Source: Podospora bellae-mahoneyi
Taxonomy: Eukaryota; Ascomycota; Sordariomycetes; Sordariales; Podosporaceae
Direction: 5' to 3'
Length of the DNA stretch: 64,000 nucleotides
Assembly: GCF_035222275.1 (NCBI RefSeq)
Contig: NW_026946359.1
Coordinates: 744,001-808,000 of the forward strand
Part shown: piece after piece, positions 1-9,700 of the stretch
Numbering within the stretch: position 1 is the first letter of the stretch
Layout of the letters: each line of letters begins with the position of its first letter
The notes under the pieces: model-generated
What the model saw: the letters and a program-made list of their open reading frames with translations, nothing else
The model's database searches: none
What the model was told of the DNA's origin: nothing
Made by a program: the position numbers and the translations under genes

Positions 1-307
1 GGGATACTCCTTTACAGTGTGATAGAGTTGCTTTCCATTGTCTTTGCAGTCCGTTGGAAAATCAGCATCCCACCACCCAAAGCTCATCCCTTGCAGCAGA
101 CGGGACAGGGATTAACAGCCTGGGGCCAACTCCCATTGGTCTCCAACGCCGGCGAGGGGCTGCCCCACGTTTGTACCGGCGATTCGATTTCAAGCCTTGG
201 AAATCGACCGACGACAAACACCACACCTCTGATTGGCATTTGGGAAGCCCATCTTGCATATTGTCGTCTTGTTCTCCCCGCAGAACGGCACGTCCACTTC
301 TCGCTCC
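1..307. other. 5' flank of the BolA gene
   Basis: No conserved coding region is recognisable here. Overlapping short open frames occur on both strands, but none has an obvious family signature. This stretch probably holds the promoter and 5' leader of the BolA gene that follows. Confidence 0.5.
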
Positions 308-808
308 ATGTTGCGCCGAACCGCCTTGAACCATCTGTCGAGAGCCTTTCGCCGGCCGCTTTCCACCATGGCATCATCAGACACTCCCGTCGAGGATGTG
401 ATCCGGGAGAAGGTACATACATACCTACATACATTGCTCGTCGCTCTAAATTTGTCTGGCTGGTTGGTAGTGTGCCGAGCTATTATGGAACGCTGACTTG
501 CTTGTCTTGTCTACTACAACCAGATCTCCGCTGCTCTCCAGCCCACCACCCTCGAGATTCACAACGATTCCCACCTTCACGCCCACCACAAGGCCATGGA
601 AGGTAGCACCTCGAGAGAGACTCATTTCAGGGTAATCATCACCTCCGAGGCATTTCGCTCCAAGATGCAGCCCGCCCGCCACCGCTTGGTCTACTCGCTG
701 CTCAAGGACGAGATGGCCCGAGAAGGCGGTATCCATGCTCTCCAACTACGGACCATGACGCCTGAAGAGGAGGAGAAACGACGTGCTCAGGAGGCTGGAG
801 ATCAGTAA
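308..808 (+). CDS. BolA-family protein, mitochondrial type
   Basis: Two exons, 308-412 and 524-808, joined across a 111-nt intron (donor AAG|GTACAT, acceptor CAG|ATC), give a 129-aa protein. BolA proteins act with monothiol glutaredoxins in iron-sulfur cluster delivery and iron sensing. The BolA fold spans roughly residues 30-120: a helix, the NDSHLHAHH segment with candidate metal-binding histidines, the THFRV strand and the RHRLVYSLL helix. The first 20 residues are rich in Arg, Leu and Ser and lack acidic residues, which fits a mitochondrial presequence. A second in-frame ATG at 368 (MASSDT) sits in a much better Kozak context (ACCATGG) than the first, so a cytosolic form by leaky scanning is possible. 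The gene converges on the next one with about 150 bp between them. The family is clear; the exact subtype (BolA1 or BolA3) was not resolved. Confidence 0.9.
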
Positions 809-957
809 ACCAGACTTGACTCCAGAAGAGCAAACCGAGAAATGTAAAATAAAACATGATACCCCCTTTACGACCAATTGCACGAAGGTTGATATGAAAA
901 AGGCTTGCCTGACAGCCGGCTTGGTACCTGACATCTACTCCTACAAAGCGGTCATGC

Positions 958-2895
958 TTACACAACAGCTCCGACCTGTTTGCCCTTGTTGCGGCGAAGG
1001 CCCCATGCGTCTCTCAAGAATGCTGCAAAACACTGTTGCTGTACTGCTTCCTGTTGCTTGGGATCATCGATCGTTTCCCACGGCCTTTTGATACCCTCAC
1101 CCGATACCCTGTACTCTATATGAGACTTGGGAATTCCAGCAGCTGCTTGTTGAAGAGCGTCCTCTCCACTGCCTTGCAAGGATGGAGATGGCGCACCATC
1201 ATTCAGTGCCTCATTATCCTCCTGTCTGTCAACCGACCCCATGGCATCGTCCTCACGGTCCCAGATAGAATTACCAGACGCTGTTGTTTCCAATGACGGA
1301 AAGTTTACCTGCGTCTCAAACCGTACACTCGATGATGAGAGTCTCGACGCCGTCATATTGACCGGCCGCGTACTCTGGGTATGAAACTGGCGAGACGAGG
1401 CAGAGATAAACCTCGATGCCGGGCCAACAGCCTCTGTAGAGCGACGACGACTCCCACGAGGATGTATCTCGAATGGCCGGTCTTCTGCCGTGGAGATCGG
1501 ATCAGTTGCCAACTCGGCGATGTGGGTTGAAGATCTCGTGGCAGGATTCAGAGGCATTGGCGGGGAATCCGGAAGATAAATAGGGCTTGAAGCTTGGTTG
1601 TGCTGTGCGTTATGATGCTGTCCAATCCTCGCTGGTGCGGGCGTCGAGAACGCATTCGATCTTTGAATATGCTGCACCTCAGGTGGCTGAATGCTAGACT
1701 GTAGAGGTGTTGTCTGAGCTTCAATCACAGAGACTTTATCGGGGTAGCGACGGCGGAAATCCTTTAGTCGGTCGCTAGAAAGAACTCCTTTCATATACAC
1801 TGGTTGTGGAACATGGACGCAATACCACTCCCAAGTGGTCAGGGGCGTTTGGTCCTCCCTCAGCTGTTCGATGTATTCCAGATAATCGCCCGAGAAAACA
1901 CGGATGTAGTCGTCTAGAATGTACTGTGGGACCGTCTTCTTTTTCTGAAGAGGTATCAAAGAGAGAACCCCGCGGACAAAGTCACCCAGACTACCATCGT
2001 AGTCTGGATAAGTCTCTTTAAAGACGTTATAGGGGTCTTGGGAAGCAGGTACGTTTGGCGGAGGCTTGTCAGAACTCCCGCTTGATCTTGGCAGACCACC
2101 GCCACGTAGCATCATGCTGGGAACAGCAGCTGGTTGCATGGCCGGCTGTGCACGTATGACCAGTGGACTGGCTGGCTGTGTACGAATCGCCATCGGACTG
2201 GCTGGTACTGAGGAACTGGGTGGTAACGACGAACCGGCTAATGGTGGAGGGCTGGCTGGTTTTGGCAGAGAGAGAATCGATGGCCGGGTCAGCTGCTTGC
2301 TAACCTCTGCTGGGTTGAGACTGGCAGCAACATTCTTCATAAGACGCTGTCGCTTTGGCTTGGGTGGCGACACGGTAGCAGACGGCTCGGGATATGTGGA
2401 TGGTATGACTTGCGCTGAGGGCGGCGTCGGTCCAGGGGGAATAAGGATCCTGGAGGCCTGTGGTTCACCCGGGTGGGCATCCGTACGGAGCGGAGCTTTG
2501 GGGCCTTGAATCTCGGCTTCATCTTCAGAAGAGTCAGAACTGTTGCTAGGTAAAGAAAGTTCCACAACTGCTGCTAGCTGAGGTTCCTTTGTTTGTGGAG
2601 GAGCTGGTATAGGTGACGATGGCACGCCGGCAGCAGGTAGACGTCGAGAACTCTGTGAGCTTGCTCTGACATGATCTGATAGTGGAGGTTCCGCTACAGG
2701 AGATCGTCGCCGAGTTTCTGTATAGCCAGCTTTGATCTTGTCCAAAATTGCCGCTGGAACATGGCCCTTATGCCAAGAATCACTCTTATTCAAGAGCTCC
2801 TCCTGGTCTTTGGGAACCTCAACAAGACGGCGGGGTATTTTTGTGGCTTTGCTGCCAAGCAGGCTGGGGGACCACGTCTGAAAGGGACCGGCCAT
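958..2895 (-). CDS. unrecognised Pro/Ser-rich protein with one ordered central module
   Basis: A single open frame of 645 codons starts at the ATG at 2895 (MAGPFQTWSPSLLG). The frame stays open upstream of this ATG but has no further ATG. I do not recognise the family. The first ~60 residues look ordered, followed by a long Ser/Pro/acidic linker with a basic KPKRQR patch that could serve as a nuclear signal. A compact, aromatic-rich module of about 110 residues lies in the middle (around DPYNVFKETYPDYDG, then TVPQYILDDYIRVFSGDYL and TTWEWYCVHV). A shorter conserved-looking tail ends in RPWETIDD and FLRDAWGLRRNKG. This pattern of ordered islands in disorder fits a nuclear scaffold or chromatin/telomere factor, but that is inference only. 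The gene is transcribed away from the FAB1-type kinase gene across an 863-bp region. Confidence 0.75.
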   Translation of the reverse strand: MAGPFQTWSPSLLGSKATKIPRRLVEVPKDQEELLNKSDSWHKGHVPAAILDKIKAGYTETRRRSPVAEPPLSDHVRASSQSSRRLPAAGVPSSPIPAPPQTKEPQLAAVVELSLPSNSSDSSEDEAEIQGPKAPLRTDAHPGEPQASRILIPPGPTPPSAQVIPSTYPEPSATVSPPKPKRQRLMKNVAASLNPAEVSKQLTRPSILSLPKPASPPPLAGSSLPPSSSVPASPMAIRTQPASPLVIRAQPAMQPAAVPSMMLRGGGLPRSSGSSDKPPPNVPASQDPYNVFKETYPDYDGSLGDFVRGVLSLIPLQKKKTVPQYILDDYIRVFSGDYLEYIEQLREDQTPLTTWEWYCVHVPQPVYMKGVLSSDRLKDFRRRYPDKVSVIEAQTTPLQSSIQPPEVQHIQRSNAFSTPAPARIGQHHNAQHNQASSPIYLPDSPPMPLNPATRSSTHIAELATDPISTAEDRPFEIHPRGSRRRSTEAVGPASRFISASSRQFHTQSTRPVNMTASRLSSSSVRFETQVNFPSLETTASGNSIWDREDDAMGSVDRQEDNEALNDGAPSPSLQGSGEDALQQAAAGIPKSHIEYRVSGEGIKRPWETIDDPKQQEAVQQQCFAAFLRDAWGLRRNKGKQVGAVV

Positions 2896-3758
2896 TGTCC
2901 TAAGGGTGCGTAGAGCTGAGGTTGTCAAGAAGTTTCGATAATCATGATTAGAAATTGTGAAACTGTGTACATCCAATAGCACAACGATGTTGTGTGGTAG
3001 TGTTGCAGTAATAATAAGCTTGACAGTTGAACGCGCTAAAGAAAGAAACGCGTCTCAACAATCATCTTCACATTGCCGGCTGTTTGGTCGACACCAACTC
3101 ACATGAGCTGCCCCACATTCAGCTCCCCCACTTCAGCTAGACCCCTCATCCAAAGAAGAATGCAAATATTGCCTGTTCAGCCGGAGACAACCACCTATTG
3201 TTAACACCTACAGGCGGGATACACGCTATAATATGTTAAGACCCCCAACAGCGTTACAACCAATATTTTGTCCAGTGACCTGTCCAGTGACGACATGCCC
3301 CTCAAGGGTCCTGCAGCAGCCTGACACGGCAACGATCATCCCGCTTCCAGGCTGCATCTCAACCGAACCTCAATCCAACCTCAGCATTGACTGCACTGTG
3401 ATCTCGTAGTTGTGGTCTGGTCTCGTCAGAGTTTCTTGATTTGATGATGGCATCCAGATGGCTTGATCTCTGGTAGTCGACAACCATCGTTCGTTCCTGC
3501 TGTCTGGTTTATTAGTGCAGGTAACGTCGCCCAACGTCATCTGCATTCGCTTCGGCAAGGGTCTCGAATCAACACGGCCCACCTTCCATCATTTCCACCT
3601 CTAACCACTACTCAAAGCTGTCACGATTCAAAGCAATCCTCTTTATTTTGTTCCTATAGAAAACGCTATTGTATCGGGCTTTTCGAAGCATGCGATTTGT
3701 CTCGGGTCGGCCCAACCGTCCAGTTGTATCACCCTGACCAAAGCCACTTATCAGTGTG
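2896..3758. promoter_or_regulatory. divergent intergenic region (unknown gene / FAB1-type kinase)
   Basis: This 863-bp spacer lies between two divergently transcribed genes and should contain both promoters and leaders. There is no convincing ORF or RNA gene. The last ~200 bp before the kinase ATG are pyrimidine-rich (for example CATTTCCACCTCTAACC), as is usual for fungal leaders. I cannot assign specific factor sites. Confidence 0.5.
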
Positions 3759-6700
3759 ATGGCCAGCCAGAATGGTCTTCGACCCCCCTCTCTAGCTCCG
3801 CCCGGCCCTACGTCTCCAACCGCCACCCGAAGTCGCCGCGGCTCTCTGGTTTCTCCTACTTTTTCTACGTATGCCGAAAGAGAACAGCTCTCACTCGCCC
3901 TCGACAAGATCCATACCTCAGCCAGTCAGTCGGATGTCCTCACCACATTCAATGATTTCGCACCTCCCCCAAGTAGCCTTCCGGCTTCGGACAAGCAAGG
4001 AACTGCTGGCGAGATTGTACAGCAAGGGTTGAGCGGCTTATACAGCAGGATAAAGGAGGCTGTCAGTGGCGTGGGCAAGAATTCTGCTCAGGAGGTGGAC
4101 GATGCCGACAGCCATGATGGGGCTTCCAGGAGAAGCTTGAACCTTGTACCGAGGGGGGACGGTGGCGTAACAAATGCAACCTTCAACTCTGCCGTCTCCT
4201 CTGATGCTGCGGTATCTGGCTTGTCTTCTTCAGGCTTGGCTACAGCAACAGCCGACTCTCCGTCGCCGGCTGTACAATCATCCAAGGCCTCCTCCATAAC
4301 GACGGCATCAACTTCAAAACACTTGCCTCCGGGTCCCCAGAACCTTCCAAAAATCTCTGTGGCTGCCACATCCACAAATACCCCTGCCATTCCGGTGGTA
4401 TCAACGGGTTTCGCCGAAAGTGATACTGTCCGTGGTACAACGACCCGTGAAGAGTTGCCCAGTCGTGGATCAGGACGGGGCAGTATAAGTAGGCTAAGCG
4501 AAGTGGGAAACAGCACGCTCCTGACTGGGAATGGAAGTTTGGACAGCGTGGCGACCACTGACAGAATCATGGTTCCGGGGCGAACGAGGAGAGAAGATGC
4601 TCCGAGTCTTGATGGCAGCGCAGATGCTCCCCGTAGCCCGATACAAACGACGGCGGAGGCTCGTTCGTCATCCCTTAGCAGGGCCACCCCACCTGACGCG
4701 ATGAGACGGCCAGCAGTGATTGACCGGATCACCTTTACAAAGGGCAGTAGCCATTCAAGGTCATCTTCCATGGAGCCCGGGACTGCTGAAGCTAGCCCTA
4801 TCAGCACCTCAGCTCACAGCACGGTGTACCACGATTCCTTTAGACATAACGAGAGACCCCAGAGACTTCAGTCAGGTGTCATGAGGATACCCGGGACGAC
4901 TGCCAACGAGGGTGCCCCTGAAATGGTTAATGCGAGGTTGGAGCGAATGCGAAAGCAGGTCCTAAGTAAGGAGTTTTGGATGGCCGACGAGACTTGCAAA
5001 GAGTGCTTTTTGTGTGGGACTCCTTTCACTGCCTTCCGAAGAAAACATCATTGTCGGACATGCGGGTGCATTTTTGATTCCAAGTGCACGTCCAACATCT
5101 CTGGAGCAAAGTTCGGCGTCCAGGGCTCTCTGAGAGTTTGCAAGACGTGTCTCAATGTTATCAATCGTCGGTACGACAGTGGTTCAGATGATTCAGCAGA
5201 CGAATCCTATCTCCCAGCTATCTTTCGAGCCAACCAGCCAAAATCCGTGCCCACAGCTCTCAAACAAAAAGAAGGCGATGAGGCAAGCATCATGGAAAGA
5301 ACCGAGCAGGCCGACCACACCCGAAGTGCGACCACACCCATGATGGCAATTCCAGCAACCAGGCGTGTCGGGGACAGCAATAGGAATTCTGCCATTTTAG
5401 AAATCGACATGCCTCAGCTGAGTCGGCCAAGCTCATCGCGGTCGCTCAAGTCATTGTCAACTAGTCGTCCACAATCATCGGGCCATCGCAGGCACCACTC
5501 CAAGCACAATTTCTTGACTAGGCTCAAGGGGGCTCCTGATGAGAGAGCGCCGTTTCGCATACCAGCCGGGGACGACCCGGGAACCAAGTCAAACGCCAAT
5601 GCCTTTCATGCCGACAACATTATCGACCCGGAGCTGGCCGACTACATGTCTGATGAGTCGAGTGAGGATGAGCAACAAATGGGCAGCATTTTTGCCACCA
5701 TGAACAGCAGCGACTTCCAACCCGCCAGCCTTGACCCCGATCGATCAAGTTTTGGCACTTATCTGGGAGCAGGCAGGAAACACCGGTTCCGTCATGGCGA
5801 GAAGAGTACCAGCGGTCTCAGCTATACCAGCCGCGGTTTTGATGAGGGGGTCGGCGGTGCTGGCGGTAGCAGCGGAGGTGGTTTGCAGAATTTATCGATC
5901 CATGCACGACCACCCCGAAGGAGGAATATGAGCATCGCAAGCATCAGCGCCCATCATTTGCGATCACCACGGCCCAAGTCAGCCATCATCAAAGGCAACT
6001 CTGCCTCGACCGACGCCCTGTCTATCTTTGAGAGCGGCGTTGAAAATTCAGGGTCAAAGCGGAATGATGCAACACGCGAGGGCAAGCTTCACGAGGAGGG
6101 TCTCAACCCGGCGAGCCTGCAGCATGTAAAGAAGCTCTTCCGGCAAATGCTGGATGATGCCGAGATTCCCAACCCGAGCAGCTGGGAGCGGGCTCTTATC
6201 CCTATTCTCGACAAATGTGCCGATGATGTCGACCCCGATATCCGCAACGGGGACGACATGGATATTCGGCATTGGGTCAAGCTCAAGAAGATCCCAGGGG
6301 GCAGGCCAAGTGACACAGCCTACGTTCACGGAGTTGTCTTTACCAAGAATCTTGCACTCAAGAGCATGCCCCGCAGGATCCGCAATCCCCGGGTCGTTGT
6401 CATCACCTTCCCACTCGAGTATCAGCGCCATCCAGAGCAGCACTTTATGAGTTTGCAGCCCGTTATTGAGCAAGAAAAGGAGTATCTGAGAATGGTCGTG
6501 AACCGGATTCTCAACCTTGAACCGCATGTGCTGCTGGTGGAAAAGAGTGTTGCCGGAGTGGCTTTACAGTACCTGTCGGAAGCCAACGTCGCTGTTGCTT
6601 ACAACGTCAAACCAACCGTTATTGAAGCTGTCTCGAGAATCGTCAACATGCCCGTTATTTCATCCATGGACATGCTTAGTCTTGGCGCTCGGGTGGGCAC

Positions 6701-9700
6701 CTGCGAGAGTTTTGAGGTCAAGACATATGTCAATCATGGGATAAAGGGAAAGAAGAAGACGTACATCTTTCTTTCGGGGTGTCCCAAGGACCGCGGCTGT
6801 ACCATTGCCCTGCGTGGGGCTTCCACTCCGATACTGTCACGCATGAAGCGCATCACCGAGTTCATGGTCTATGTGGTCTACAACCTAAAGCTGGAATCAT
6901 GCTTGATGCGCGACGAGTTTGTCCAGATCCCAACTGAGATAGAGTCTGTCTTGACTTCCACTCTCACATCACGGCAACCCACCGACGACAGTCTTCTGAT
7001 CTCTCCTGGGTGTGTCCCCGATCCCACCAGCCAGCGCCCTGCTATTTTGATCACATCACAAAGCGCCGAGGGAGAGAAACTGGTGGAACAGGCTCGGATC
7101 AATGAGGACTCTCCTGCCGAGCAGGAGCTGGCTGCAAACACAACCAGCACCGGGCCAGAGACTCAGCCGTCGGCGGATGCCACTCAAAAACTCATATCAT
7201 TACACGAGTCTCATTCGCATGTCCAAGTGCCAGAGGATGTACCAATGCCGACCTTTTACAGTGATATGGTGGCAAAGTACGAAACTCGAATCCTTTCAGC
7301 GTCGCCGTTTGTCAAGTTTACACAGCCCTACCTTCTCATGAAGGCGCGCGAGCAAGAAAGGCGGTTGGTCTACCTGCGCCGTCTTCGCGACCAAAACATT
7401 GTCGAAGATCCCGAAGAGAGCGAGAAGCCCCGACCACTACGGTTCCAGCTTATCAAGCCAGAGATGGTGCACGAGATTGGCCAAAAAGCCCCTCGAAAAG
7501 TAATGGAGGTCCTGCATGCAGTCCATGATGTCGAGTATGACAAGGCTCTGCACAACTACCAGACGCAATCCAGACAATGGGAAACATATATCCAGGACAG
7601 TCTCGATCTGTTCGATCCCTATTCTCATCAGAACATCGTAGTGCTCTATTCGGTCACTTGCACAGAAACCAAGATACCGTGCGTGGAGCCTGGCCTCGTC
7701 GCCATCGAGTTCTATAATGAGCATCCTGATGCCAACGGCAACATGGATCAAGATTGCACCCTGGGCCAGTACATCGAGGACATTTGCGAAGGCTCTGATA
7801 TGGTGTGTCACGCCAACGGCTGTGATAGAAAGATGCTTGATCATCACCGCACCTATGTCCATGACAACGCTCGTATCACCATCATTCTTGAGAACTCGCC
7901 GGCTTGGCCCGAAAACTTTCCGGAGAAACCCCAAGAGTCTGAGGGCGACAAGGATGGGACCGGCATATGCATGTGGAATTACTGCAAAGAGTGCAACAAG
8001 CATTTCGGTCTCATGCCCATGTCTGTCAGCACCTGGAAGTATTCTTTTGGCAAATACCTGGAGCTCTCGTTCTGGAGCAGATGCGTCCGCTCGAGCCTGC
8101 AGAATGAGTGCCCCCATGACCACCAAAAGGACCACGTTCGGTTCTTCTACTACCTGTATCGCGACATTGCTGTGAGAATTCACTACGACCCCATCGATCT
8201 GTTCGAGATCATTGTGCCACGGCCAAGGATCACATGGAAGGTGGATCACGATTTGCGGCTCAAGAATGATATCTTCACCAAGGCCGAGGAGCGTTGGGTT
8301 CGGTTCATGACTTCGGTCCGGGCTCGACTCAAGAGTATTCGAATTGACAGTGTGCTTCCGGAGAAAGCGGAAGCCTGCACAGCAGAGATCGAGAGGCTGA
8401 CCAAGAAGGCCCACGAAGATCAGGCAGAGTTGGTCCGGAGTCTCCAGGAGACATACATGAGCTCCAAGTACTACGAAGTCATTCCCTTCAACATTGTTAT
8501 CCGCGGAATGCTGGAGAAGGTGACGGATTGGGATGCAGCTTTCACCAAATTCGAAGCCGACTTCCTTTCCGACAAGGATGTCCGACAACTGACCATCATT
8601 CAACTCAAGAAGATGTTCACAGACAATGAGTCAAAAGAGTCCCTTCCGAGTACTGACGGCACCACGTCTGTTGGCTCGGAATCCGAGGAAAAATCCACTC
8701 CCACTGCGTCCCAGCCCAGTAGTTCGGAGTTTGAAGAAAAGCCCACACAGAATATCGAGGGTGAGAGCCGGCCACCGGAAACCCCTGTATCGCCGACCTC
8801 AAGACCAGTCGCAACTGCAACGGAAGAAGCAGCTGCCAGCCAAGCTGATGAGCTTCTAGAGAGAGTCGAGCCTTTGGACCTCGCGACGCCTACTTCACCG
8901 ACGTTGGTGAAGAGTATCCTGACCGGTTCGGAGCTTGCCCCCGATGTCACCAAGCAGTCGCCATCTCCACCAAGTGAGGAGATACCAGCAGCAACGCCTG
9001 AAGCAAATTCTCTGATGCCGCCTCCGGCAACTCCTACTGCACCGGCTGCGTCTGCCCAGCCTGCAGAGCCTCAACATATGTCATTGACAGAAAAGGTCGA
9101 GCAGCTACGTCGCGAACAGCGTGCCGCATCAACTGATGCGACCGGCACAGGCTTTGTTGGTGAAGGTGGCGCAGAATCATCACGAGTTACAGGAGACCGT
9201 GCTATCTCGAGAAAGACAAGTCAAGCGGTATCACCCCCAATGGTTCGCGCTTTATCCCAGCCGGTAGGGGCACTTCCCAGGACACAGTCTACTATCGGAA
9301 AGTTATTGAAGGAGCAAAAGGCGCAGGATGCGGCTTCCGAGGGACAGAAGGCCGTGCCTGAGAAAGCGGAGAAGAAGTTCACTGATCGCATTGGACTCGG
9401 GGCTCTGAAGAATCGAAAGGCCCCGCCGTCGGCAATTCCGCGTTATGTTCACAAGAGGGAATCCAAGGTGTCGACGCTTGCGCGCCATTTTGAGCAACTA
9501 AGCCGTGAGTTTGAAAAGGAGCGGATGCGGGATCGCAAGCAACGGGCAGCAAAGATGCAGTCTACGAGAGCCTTCCTTCCACGTACGTCCACCAAGACTA
9601 TAGTCGAAGTCTACAAGGACGTGGACCAAGCCGTCAAAGAGCCTGGCCCCGACGAGGAGCAGCACATGGAGAAGCATCACAGCAATAGGAAACATGATGA

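Noticed and set aside
19-606. 195-codon plus-strand frame overlapping BolA
   Set aside because: It is in another frame of the BolA exons and intron and has no conserved features. The BolA reading explains the region.
2066-2509. Gly-rich plus-strand frame inside the unrecognised minus-strand gene
   Set aside because: It is the antisense shadow of a Pro/Ala/Ser-rich coding stretch.
7437-8603. 388-codon minus-strand frame inside the Fab1-type gene
   Set aside because: It is an antisense shadow of the conserved CCR region. C/G-ending codons in one strand commonly leave the opposite strand open.
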